DNA from: JBFMHP01 sp040752855
GTDB taxonomy: Bacteria; Pseudomonadota; Gammaproteobacteria; RBG-16-57-12
DNA: 64,000 nt
Assembly (NCBI GenBank): GCA_040752855.1
Contig: JBFMHP010000019.1
Coordinates: forward strand, 62,001 to 126,000
Direction: 5' to 3'
The notes beneath the pieces were generated by a model. That model ran no database searches and was not told where the DNA came from. It saw nothing but the letters and a program-made list of their open reading frames with translations. Every line of letters begins with the position of its first letter. The first letter of the stretch is position 1. Made by a program: the position numbers and the translations under genes. Positions 16,332-24,190 of this stretch are shown here, one piece after another.

Positions 16332-17477
16332 ATGCTCGACTTCACCTCGGCGCTGTATCTCGGCATCCACCACCCGAGCCGATCGTTGCAGCCTTGGCAG
16401 CAACTCACCCTGGGTACGCCGGCGGCACTGGCGGAGCCGCCCGGCGCGAGCGAGGTGGCACAGCCCCTAGCTGGGTTGCAGGGTTGCGAACAGGCGGTAT
16501 TGATGCCGTCCACCCTGCACTTGTTTTGGGATCTGTTCGGGATGCTGAGCCGGCAACCGTTGGCGCTCTATCTGGACGAGGGGGCATATGCCATTGCACG
16601 CTGGGGCGCGGAACGGGCGGCGGCGCACGGGGTGAGCGTCCAGCGGTTTCGCCATCACGATCCAGGTGCGTTACTGACGCTGATGGCGGGGCAACTCCGT
16701 CGCCGGGAACGCCCGGTCGTCGTGGCCGATGGTTACTGCCCGGCCTGCGGGCAACCCGCACCTGTGGCGGAGTACCTGGATATCGTGCGGCGCTTCGACG
16801 GGTTGCTGGTGTTGGACGACACCCAGTCCCTGGGCATCCTGGGGGAGTCACCGGGACGCGCTGCGCCTTATGGCCACGGTGGCGGCGGCGTGTTGCGCTG
16901 GAGCGGGCACTTCGGTCCGGACATTCTGGTAGGGGCTTCGCTGGCCAAGGGATTCGGGGCGCCGGTGGCGGCACTTGCCGGAAGCGCGTCGACGGTCCGA
17001 CGTTTTACCTCCATCAGCGATACGCGGGTGCACTGCAGCCCGCCTTCTGTGGCCGTGATTCACGCAGCCGCACATGCGCTGGCGGTGAATCGGCAAGGCG
17101 GCGATCGGCTGCGGGATCAGCTGGTCCAACGGGTCCTGCGCTTCCGAGACGGCCTGCACCAGATCGGATGGTCATCAGTCGGTGGTTTGTTCCCGGTCCA
17201 GACCTTATGCGGTATTGCCGGGCCTAATGCCATAAAGCTGCACCAGAATTTGTTGCGTTGTGGGGTTCGCGCTGTTTTGTCCCGTCCCCGCAATGACAGC
17301 GCGGCCCGCGTGAGTTTTTTGATCACGGCCCGACACAGCCCGTTGGAGATCGATCATTGTGTGGAAATGCTGATTGCTGCGGTAAACGCTTCCAGCACCA
17401 AGATGGGAAATCGAGGGACGAAAACCGGATCCCTGTTTGCAGCCCCTGCGTCATATTTTAGCCAACATGAAAATTAG
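16332..17477 (+). CDS. PLP-dependent AONS/KBL-like enzyme
   Basis: 381 residues with the fold-type I pattern of the alpha-oxoamine synthase family (8-amino-7-oxononanoate synthase, 2-amino-3-ketobutyrate ligase). VLDDTQSLGILGE (DDTQS at 162-166) stands where the family has DDAH[GS]xG. ASLAKGFGAP carries the predicted PLP lysine K206. The His-to-Gln change in the cofactor-stacking motif is unusual. There are no biotin genes nearby, so biotin synthesis is unlikely. It could condense an amino acid with an acyl thioester or act as an aminotransferase-like enzyme. The ATG at 16332 follows the previous stop by 11 bp. Confidence 0.78.
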   Translation: MLDFTSALYLGIHHPSRSLQPWQQLTLGTPAALAEPPGASEVAQPLAGLQGCEQAVLMPSTLHLFWDLFGMLSRQPLALYLDEGAYAIARWGAERAAAHGVSVQRFRHHDPGALLTLMAGQLRRRERPVVVADGYCPACGQPAPVAEYLDIVRRFDGLLVLDDTQSLGILGESPGRAAPYGHGGGGVLRWSGHFGPDILVGASLAKGFGAPVAALAGSASTVRRFTSISDTRVHCSPPSVAVIHAAAHALAVNRQGGDRLRDQLVQRVLRFRDGLHQIGWSSVGGLFPVQTLCGIAGPNAIKLHQNLLRCGVRAVLSRPRNDSAARVSFLITARHSPLEIDHCVEMLIAAVNASSTKMGNRGTKTGSLFAAPASYFSQHEN

Positions 17478-17487
17478 GAGGTGAGGT

Positions 17488-18345
17488 ATGAATCAAGAAT
17501 TCACCTTTGAGACTCTACCCTTCGAAATCGAGCCTGAATTCCAAGGCGAGCAGTTCGAAGAGGAAGCCGAATGGGGACGCCGTCGCGCGCTGGCCGGGGG
17601 CGGAGCGACCCGATATACGCGGCCCCACTCCCCCACAGGCTTGCGGCCTGGTGGAACCAGGCGGCCACCGATGCCTAGACCCCGGCCATTCCCAAGGGGG
17701 CCACGGCAACCTTGGGTGGTCGTCCCTGAACCCTATGGCCTCGTGAGCGCGCCCCCGCCCGGTGAACCGGAACCGTCAGGATCCGAGCGTGTGCGCTGGG
17801 TGCAGGACTGCCTGAATCACGCGATGGGATTGCAGCTCCCGGTGACGGGTGCCATGGGGCCAGATACTCGCAGCGGGCTGCGGAGTTTTCAGCGGCAGCA
17901 AGGGTTACGGGCAAGCGGCATTGTAGGGCCGGATACGGAAGAAGCGCTTAGAGCCGCATGCGACGGACAACGCCCGTTTAACTTTGAAGTAGAGTCGTTT
18001 GATGCTTACCGGAACTTCGATGATGAGTTGGAAGTAAAAATCATAGTTGATGAGCCCGGGAAGAAACATATTACAAAACAGATAGAGGAAAGGTTTGCAG
18101 ATCCCGCCGATCGGACAAAAATTATAAATAGAATTAATCAGCTAGTAGGTATGACAGCACCGCCTGAAGCGGTTGGCCCTTATGAGTGGTATGTCCAAGT
18201 GGGAAACCTCGGGGACGACGGTAAGGGTTGGGCGAATATCGTGGTGGTAGGCCATATGATTCGCAGTGTTTTGCAACAAGGAATGATTGTAAGAGGTCGT
18301 CGCTATGTGATTCGAAAAGGGGTGCTTCGGCAGGCTGGCGCTTAA
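17488..18345 (+). CDS. Peptidoglycan-binding protein with acidic/aromatic N-terminus
   Basis: 285 residues. Residues 1-29 form an E/F-rich segment (LPFEIEPEF), residues 30-98 a Gly/Pro/Arg-rich linker, and about 100-157 a PG_binding_1 domain (VQDCLN, VTGAMGPDTRSGLRSFQ, GIVGPDTEEALR). Residues 160-285 are an alpha/beta domain I do not recognise, ending in a basic VRGRRYVIRKGVL. No Sec signal peptide, although a wall-binding domain implies a periplasmic or extracellular target. A very strong AGGAGGTGA site precedes the ATG. From about 17.96 kb the DNA becomes markedly more AT-rich than its neighbours, a sign of separate acquisition. Confidence 0.82.
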   Translation: MNQEFTFETLPFEIEPEFQGEQFEEEAEWGRRRALAGGGATRYTRPHSPTGLRPGGTRRPPMPRPRPFPRGPRQPWVVVPEPYGLVSAPPPGEPEPSGSERVRWVQDCLNHAMGLQLPVTGAMGPDTRSGLRSFQRQQGLRASGIVGPDTEEALRAACDGQRPFNFEVESFDAYRNFDDELEVKIIVDEPGKKHITKQIEERFADPADRTKIINRINQLVGMTAPPEAVGPYEWYVQVGNLGDDGKGWANIVVVGHMIRSVLQQGMIVRGRRYVIRKGVLRQAGA

Positions 18346-18459
18346 CCAAAGCGGCATTGTCACAGAGAACCAGACACTATCGGCTCCACCTATATAGCCC
18401 CACTGAGCCATTTCAGCGCTTGGCAACGCGGTTGAGCGGAACTAATTAGGAGGCAGCCA

Positions 18460-19719
18460 ATGAAAAGCCAGATTGACTTTGCAATCGAACCGTTCGCGTT
18501 CGAGTCAGAATTCGAGTTGAGTGAGACCGGCTTCGAAAAATCCGTCATCGGATGGAATGGCGCCGCATGGCAACCTGAGGTTGGCGGGAATCGATTATCA
18601 ACCCTGTACGGAGGAACAACCGGCTGTCCGAGGGGGCTGACTTGCCTTGATCATTACCACATTCCAAAAAAACCAGATCCCACTCGACCAAGCCGCTTTG
18701 TGGCAGGCGCGCTGACTAAGCTGGAACCGAGGAATATGAACCCGGGGTTTATTGATTCGTCTGATAATCTAGTTACTGATCGAAGCGGAACTGGCCTACA
18801 GACATGTTTGAACAAATTGGTGACCACACAATTTCAGAATTTTCTGAGCCGCGAAAGTATCCAAAAAAAATCCGCTTCCCGTAATGACCGCCTTCGCATT
18901 GGTCTTATTGACCTCACCGGGTCAAAGTTGACTCAGCCGGATTTCGCCGGATGGGGGTCAACAGTAGCGATGTACGGAGCGAGCGTTCCGAAGATATTAG
19001 CGCTCTATGCGGCTTTTCAACTCCGTAGCGATTTGCGTAGCCTTGCTATTTCTTCTGGCAAATCCTTGGAAGCCGAGGCGATTCGCAATTGGAAGGATAG
19101 AGGACTCAAGAGTGGTTTTCCCAACCTTGTCTGGCTATTCGACATTCGCAATTGGTCAGGAAATCCGAACACACTGGATTTTACTGCAGCTGCGCGTAAC
19201 GTATTTCAAAATATCATGCACAATGCCGAAGCTGGAGAGCTCATAGTTAAGGTCGGCTTTCCATATATCGCATCGGTAGCCTGGCAATCCGGTCTGTATC
19301 ACCCTGCTCGCGGCGGTCTTTGGCTGACCTCTTCCTATGGCAAGGGTCAATGGGGCGGTAATCCTCTGAGCGGAGTCCATACCGCCAATGTTACAGCACT
19401 CTCGGCGGCCACATTCTTCACGCTTCTTGCTCAAGGAAGGCTCGTGGACGACGCCTCAGCGTACGAGATGAGGACATGGTTAGGTGGCGGCTGTTATACG
19501 GGCCTATTTCCTCAGCACCTGGGACTCGTTGCCTCCAAGTGTGGAATCTGGTCTGACTATCTGCACGATTGCGTCTTGATAGTCCGTGGCAGCATTCGCT
19601 ATGTCGTCGTTGGATTAACGCGGACAACAACCAGCGAATACTCGAAGTATACCCAGCTATTCCTAGAACTGGACAAGTTGATCGAGCGTAATAACCAGAC
19701 ACCCAAGTTGATGTGTTAG
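18460..19719 (+). CDS. Beta-lactamase/transpeptidase-like serine hydrolase with acidic/aromatic N-terminus
   Basis: 419 residues. Residues 1-33 are E/F-rich (EPFAFESEFEL), echoing the preceding protein. The body resembles a class A beta-lactamase or PBP-like hydrolase. S175-V-P-K178 in YGASVPKILALYAAF fits the catalytic SxxK. K360-C-G362 in ASKCGIWSDYLHDCVLIVRG fits the KTG box, with Cys for Thr, followed by a hydrophobic strand. The SxN motif is not obvious, so activity is uncertain. No signal peptide. It has a strong AGGAGG site and a relatively AT-rich composition. Its likely substrate is peptidoglycan or a D-amino-acid peptide (inference). Confidence 0.75.
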   Translation: MKSQIDFAIEPFAFESEFELSETGFEKSVIGWNGAAWQPEVGGNRLSTLYGGTTGCPRGLTCLDHYHIPKKPDPTRPSRFVAGALTKLEPRNMNPGFIDSSDNLVTDRSGTGLQTCLNKLVTTQFQNFLSRESIQKKSASRNDRLRIGLIDLTGSKLTQPDFAGWGSTVAMYGASVPKILALYAAFQLRSDLRSLAISSGKSLEAEAIRNWKDRGLKSGFPNLVWLFDIRNWSGNPNTLDFTAAARNVFQNIMHNAEAGELIVKVGFPYIASVAWQSGLYHPARGGLWLTSSYGKGQWGGNPLSGVHTANVTALSAATFFTLLAQGRLVDDASAYEMRTWLGGGCYTGLFPQHLGLVASKCGIWSDYLHDCVLIVRGSIRYVVVGLTRTTTSEYSKYTQLFLELDKLIERNNQTPKLMC

Positions 19720-19864
19720 ATACTGTAGAACTCTAAAACTGAAACATACAATCAGGTGAGCAGTGTCGCCGTACTGGCAGGGGTTCAGGCATCCAACCAG
19801 TACGTTGCAACCCTGAACACACCCGCTATGGTTTACCTGGCAGGAACGAGATGGAGAAACCTTC

Positions 19865-21346
19865 ATGCTTGCAGGCGCGAGTGAACGATTACCATTTCTT
19901 GACGAGCCGGCTGATTCTAAAGGGTTCCCCTTAGCCTACTGTCAAGCTCACCGCGCCCGTTTTCTGTCGGAGCTAAAGGCGTTCCTCCGTTTCCCGAGTG
20001 TCAGTGCCCAGCGCGAGCATGCCGAGGATCTGAAGCGGTGTGCAGCCTGGTTAGCCGATCATCTGCGGCGGATCGGCATGGAGCGGGTATCAGTCGTGCC
20101 TACCGCAGGGCATCCCATCGTCTACGCCGAATGGTGTCATGCGCTCCGGCAGCCCACGATATTGATCTATGGACATTACGATGTGCAACCTGCCGATCCT
20201 CTCGGCGAATGGCGATCACCTCCGTTTGAACCGATCCTGCGCGCTCATAATCTCTACGGGCGGGGCGCATCAGATGACAAGGGCCAACTATTCGCCCACC
20301 TGAAGGCGTTGGAGGCGCTTCTCCAAACGCGTGGCGAACTGCCGGTCAACGTCAAGTGCCTCTTTGAAGGCGAAGAAGAAATCGGCAGCCCTAACCTCCC
20401 GTCATTTCTTGCTCGCTACCGCGACACCCTTGCCGCTGACGTGGCGGTTCTGTCGGACATGCCCGTATTGGCGCCGAATCGTCCCGCCGTTACGGAATCG
20501 ATGCGCGGAATGCTCGGTCTCGAACTGGAAATACGCAGCGCCAACCGGGACCTTCATTCCGGTCTTTATGGGGGTGCTATCGACAACCCGCTTCAGACGC
20601 TGGGCAAAATCATTGCATCGTTACATGACGACGAGGGCCGGATTGCTATCCCCGGATTTTATGACGGAGTCCGAGAACTGAGCCAAGAGGAGCGGGCGTA
20701 TATGAAGGAGTACGGACCTAGCGATGTTGAAATTTTGCATCACGCCGGGGCGGAACATGCCTGGGGCGAACCTGGCTACACGCTTTATGAAAGAACTACA
20801 ATTCGGCCGGCTCTCACCAACACCGGCATTGTCGGGGGTTACCAAGGCATGGGGCCTAAGGCGGTGATTCCCCATCGTGCAATGGCAAAGTTTGATTTCC
20901 GCTTGGTGCCAGACCAAGACCCAGCGGAGATCGAGCGCCTATTCAGGCGCTATGTCGATGGCAACACACCATCGACCGTTCGGTCCTTCGTTCGCAGGCA
21001 TTCACTGGCAACCCCGGCCATGATAAGCCGCCGACATCCGGCGATACGCGCCGCCTTCTCCGCGTATCGACTTGGATTCGGTGCTGCACCGGTCTTTGTG
21101 CGCTCCGGCGGCACCATACCGGTGATCGCGCTACTTCAAAATATTCTAGGGATAGATACGGTGCTGTTGGGATTCGCGTTGCCCGATGACGGCGTTCATG
21201 CGCCCAACGAAAAATTCTATCTTCCTAATTTTTTCAAGGGCATAGCCACCTGCATTTATTTTATCGCCAACATGGCGGATCGATCGACGAGACAACCGAT
21301 CCCAGCGCTCCAACCACGCGGACCTGGTAAGGGAAGTGTTCTATGA
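19865..21346 (+). CDS. M20 family metallopeptidase (dipeptidase-like)
   Basis: 493-residue zinc aminoacylase/carboxypeptidase-fold protein. It shows the metal-binding YGHYDVQP motif, GASDDKGQ, EGEEEIGSPN with the catalytic glutamate, and a central dimerisation region with DLHSGLYGG. This pattern is close to the CNDP/PepV-type dipeptidases rather than DapE. No signal peptide is evident, so it likely acts in the cytoplasm on short peptides or acyl amino acids. It overlaps the next gene by 4 bp (ATGA). A 145-bp gap separates it from the upstream hydrolase, with no clear promoter seen. Confidence 0.87.
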   Translation: MLAGASERLPFLDEPADSKGFPLAYCQAHRARFLSELKAFLRFPSVSAQREHAEDLKRCAAWLADHLRRIGMERVSVVPTAGHPIVYAEWCHALRQPTILIYGHYDVQPADPLGEWRSPPFEPILRAHNLYGRGASDDKGQLFAHLKALEALLQTRGELPVNVKCLFEGEEEIGSPNLPSFLARYRDTLAADVAVLSDMPVLAPNRPAVTESMRGMLGLELEIRSANRDLHSGLYGGAIDNPLQTLGKIIASLHDDEGRIAIPGFYDGVRELSQEERAYMKEYGPSDVEILHHAGAEHAWGEPGYTLYERTTIRPALTNTGIVGGYQGMGPKAVIPHRAMAKFDFRLVPDQDPAEIERLFRRYVDGNTPSTVRSFVRRHSLATPAMISRRHPAIRAAFSAYRLGFGAAPVFVRSGGTIPVIALLQNILGIDTVLLGFALPDDGVHAPNEKFYLPNFFKGIATCIYFIANMADRSTRQPIPALQPRGPGKGSVL

Positions 21347-22185
21347 TCATCGACTGTCATTGCCATGCGGGAACAGGTGACGGGCTAACAGGGCCATGGG
21401 ACACCAAGGCACCCTTGGCAGACTATCTACGTCGCGCGTCGGAGGCCGGTATTCAACGTACGGTGTTGTTCGCCGCTTTTCACTCGGACTATACGGCAGC
21501 CAACGCACAGGTGGGGCGAATCGTAGTCAGCAGACCCGAGCGGTTCTACGGCTTTGCGTTTGTGCACGCCGAACGAGACCAGGGGCGTGTCTTTGATTCG
21601 GTCAAGACTGCTGTTGAGCGCTATGGCTTCGTCGGCATCAAAGTCCACCGACACGATGGCCGCATCACGCGTGAAATCTGTGAGGTTGCCCGGGCGTTCT
21701 CCATGCCGGTTCTTTATGATGTGATGGGTGAAGTATCAATCTGCGAACTGCTCGCACAGGAATACCCCGACGTCAACTTCATCATCCCCCATCTCGGCAG
21801 CTTCGCCGATGACTGGCGGGTCCAGTTGGCATTGATAGACCATCTGGTCCGCCATCCCAACATCCACACCGACACAGCCGGAGTGCGGCGCTTCGATCTG
21901 CTGGTGGAAGCGGTGCGGCGTGCCGGAGCGAGGAAAATCCTATTCGGCTCCGACGGCCCTTGGCTGCACCCGGGTGTGGAACTGGCCAAGGTGTGGGCCT
22001 TAGGACTGCCGGCGAGGGATGCTGGGCTTGTACTCAGCGGTAACTTCCTGCGCTTGATTGGCGAGGTTAAGGCACCCTCTCAGCGCCGACCGATAAAACG
22101 GGAGCATGCTTTTTCCGGCAACACGGTTGAACTCGGCCTCGTTTATCGTGGTGATCCTTGGCTGGGCGCGGGAACGCCTTATTAG
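21343..22185 (+). CDS. Amidohydrolase family protein (COG2159-like TIM barrel)
   Basis: 280-residue metal-dependent hydrolase. HxH (H6, H8) lies in the first strand (IIDCHCHAG), a KVHRHDG strand follows near residue 104, then IPHLGSF and the C-terminal FGSDGPW with the metal-binding aspartate. This is the Amidohydro_2/TatD-like arrangement. The last ~40 residues after LIGEV extend beyond the usual barrel and are of unknown role. Its ATG overlaps the M20 peptidase stop, so the two enzymes are probably coupled and sequential in a degradative or tailoring step (inference). It is the last gene of the plus-strand operon, ending 54 bp from a convergent regulator. Confidence 0.85.
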   Translation: MIIDCHCHAGTGDGLTGPWDTKAPLADYLRRASEAGIQRTVLFAAFHSDYTAANAQVGRIVVSRPERFYGFAFVHAERDQGRVFDSVKTAVERYGFVGIKVHRHDGRITREICEVARAFSMPVLYDVMGEVSICELLAQEYPDVNFIIPHLGSFADDWRVQLALIDHLVRHPNIHTDTAGVRRFDLLVEAVRRAGARKILFGSDGPWLHPGVELAKVWALGLPARDAGLVLSGNFLRLIGEVKAPSQRRPIKREHAFSGNTVELGLVYRGDPWLGAGTPY

Positions 22186-22239
22186 CCCAGCGTATCCCTA
22201 GCTCAAAAAGCTGCGGCGGCCTTGCGCTCTGCAGCCTAG

Positions 22240-23619
22240 TCACGGACCAGGCGAGTTTTCAATCTGCCGACGGTTTGCCCGGCGCATCTGCAGGGCGCGA
22301 TCCGTGACGCCCAAGGCTTGCGCGGCCCGCTGCAGGTTGCCATCGGCGTCGGCCACAGCGATGTTTACCGCGAGATCTTCGACGGTGCGACTGATCTCTT
22401 TTAGACCGGCGCCGAGCGCGATGGCACGGCGAATGATCCGCTCTAACGCATCGCTTTGCCAATCGTGAGGCGGATCATCTAGGGACGGCCTCTCTTCGGG
22501 CGGAATACTGCCGACGCTGAGCAGGCCGGCGCCCACGTAGCGGTGCATCAGTCGCGCCACCCGCTGCTTCAACTCGCGCACATTACCCCGGTAATCATGC
22601 TGCAAGAAGTAGTCCTTGGTCGCCGCATCCAGTTCCGGGGGATCTTCTTCCGGGCGCATCTCGCGCATGAAATAATGCACCAATGGCAGGATGTCCTCGG
22701 TGCGCTCGCGTAAAGGCGGGAGCGTATAAACCAGGCTGGCGATACGGAAGTAGAGGTCCGCGCGGAAGGCGCCCCGGCGCACTTGTTCCTCAAGGTTACG
22801 ATTGGTTGCGCAGACGAGCCGGAACTCAGTGTGCAGCCAGGCATTGCCGCCGACACGCTTGTAGGTGCCTTCCTGGATCACCCGCAGAAACTGCGGCTGC
22901 AGGGGCATCGGGAGTTCGCCGATCTCATCGACGAAGAGCGTACCGCCGTTGGCGAGTGCAAAGGCGCCATCACGCTGCCCGACGGCGCCAGTGAAGGCAC
23001 CGCGTTCGTGCCCGAAGAACTCGCTGCCCGAGAGCTCGGGCACAATCGTGGAGCAGTCGAGCACCACGAGATTGCCCTTCGCGGGTCTTGGGTCGAGGTC
23101 GTGGAGCAGGCGCGCGGCGAGTTCTTTGCCGGTGCCGCTCTCACCCATCAGGAGAACCGGCGAGGTGGTGAAATGCGCCGCTTCGACCAATTCCCGGAGC
23201 ATCGTTCGCCAGGCGGGGCTGCTGCCGACCATTCGCTGCCGGACCCCATCCGAGTCCAGCAACCGATCCACCGTGTCCCAGCGTTCCAATCGCGCTCTAA
23301 TCTGCTCGGCGCTCCCCCGATCGTGGTTCCACACAAGGACATCCGCTGCACCCGCCTTTAGCAGGCCCCAGGCCTCCCCTCTCTGCAGCAGACGGCTAAT
23401 GCCAACGGCGATGATGCGCGCCTGTCCTCCGTAGCTGTGCTCACGCAGGGAGCGGTACACCTGCTCGCTAGGCTCCTCAAACAACAGCACACCATAGGGA
23501 TGACTTTGCTCATCCTCAAGCCTGTCAACCTCAACCCCAACATCGCCGAGGGAGGTGATATATCGGTCCGCGCCAGAAGTCTGGTCGAGCCCGGATGAAT
23601 ATACCCGTGTACAAACCAT
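22240..23619 (-). CDS. Sigma54-dependent transcriptional activator with degenerate receiver
   Basis: 459-residue enhancer-binding protein. Residues 1-125 look receiver-like but have no phospho-acceptor aspartate at the expected strand end (GVLLFEEPS). The AAA+ domain has Walker A GESGTGKE (about 159-166), the sigma54-contacting GAFTGA (207-212), Walker B GGTLFVDEIGEL and the sensor RADLYFRI. A Fis-type helix-turn-helix (LQRAAQALGVTDRALQ) ends the protein. I chose the ATG at 23619, preceded by AGAGGG, rather than 23676. It converges on the accessory operon, whose sigma54 promoter it probably activates. No histidine kinase is nearby. Confidence 0.92.
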   Translation of the reverse strand: MVCTRVYSSGLDQTSGADRYITSLGDVGVEVDRLEDEQSHPYGVLLFEEPSEQVYRSLREHSYGGQARIIAVGISRLLQRGEAWGLLKAGAADVLVWNHDRGSAEQIRARLERWDTVDRLLDSDGVRQRMVGSSPAWRTMLRELVEAAHFTTSPVLLMGESGTGKELAARLLHDLDPRPAKGNLVVLDCSTIVPELSGSEFFGHERGAFTGAVGQRDGAFALANGGTLFVDEIGELPMPLQPQFLRVIQEGTYKRVGGNAWLHTEFRLVCATNRNLEEQVRRGAFRADLYFRIASLVYTLPPLRERTEDILPLVHYFMREMRPEEDPPELDAATKDYFLQHDYRGNVRELKQRVARLMHRYVGAGLLSVGSIPPEERPSLDDPPHDWQSDALERIIRRAIALGAGLKEISRTVEDLAVNIAVADADGNLQRAAQALGVTDRALQMRRANRRQIENSPGP

Positions 23620-24190
23620 TGTCAGTTCCCTCTTGATCCGGATCCGACTATTACGCGTTGCACTATGAGAGAACACTCAGCTGATGGTGGCGATAAACCG
23701 CATGCGAGCAGTCGCCACGAAAAACAACAGTCTCTGCACCACATGTGCCTCTGAGAGTTTGAACCAATGATCTGATGACTTCTTTTTATTGGGCGTATTG
23801 CAGAGAGATTGCAGCCAGGTGCGATGTCTCGCTGATGTTGTATGTATAGGCTAAAGTGCCAAACACGGCAAGATCATCACAAATCAAAAAAATCTTACAT
23901 TTCACTGCAATAATAAAGCGCATTTGCACTTTGAGGCATTGAGTAGCCGAGTGGGTTAAGTAAATAGCTGTAATAGTCCATCGCGACACGGTCTGTAGAA
24001 TTTATCGATAATTACTGCACGGCATCATTGCTCGCTGGTGAGAATGGCACTTACTTAAATTGCCGCACGGCATCATTTCTCTCGATGACCATTTGAAATA
24101 GCGACGCACTTCGACATCGCAGCTTTTCAATGGCATCTCTAAATTCATATTTTGTCATTCCGGCGAATGCCGAAATCCAGCAATAGTAGG
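23620..24190. other. AT-rich intergenic region between activator and cysB
   Basis: 571 bp without a convincing gene. It must hold the promoter of the sigma54 activator, but I could not assign -35/-10 or -24/-12 elements with confidence. A 13-bp direct repeat GCACGGCATCATT occurs at 24017-24029 and 24065-24077, and a partial REP-like palindrome lies at 24154-24180. A 67-codon minus-strand frame at 23786-23989 has no ribosome site or recognisable similarity and is not called. Confidence 0.6.
24154..24180. repeat. Single REP-like palindrome near the cysB 3' end
   Basis: GTCATTCCGGCGAATGCCGaAATCCAG, a dispersed palindrome that recurs at 34246-34314 and 36286-36311 in this window. The single unit has one mismatch (A for G) in its right half. 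Confidence 0.7.

Noticed and set aside
16130..17227. A 365-codon plus-strand frame overlapping the AONS-like gene
   Set aside because: The alternate frame is rich in Arg, Gly and Ala with no motifs, while the 16332-17477 frame has clear PLP-enzyme motifs.
11448..22185. A prophage or contractile injection system in the accessory operon
   Set aside because: No tail, sheath, baseplate, integrase or capsid-like products were seen; only the peptidoglycan-binding and hydrolase proteins could suggest it.
23943..23960. A tRNA-Ser/Leu-like GCCGAGTGGGTTAAG stretch
   Set aside because: No acceptor stem, anticodon arm or T-arm can be built from the flanking bases; chance similarity or a very short relic at most.
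23786..23989. A 67-codon minus-strand frame in the activator-cysB gap
   Set aside because: No ribosome site, no recognisable domain and unusual composition; treated as intergenic.
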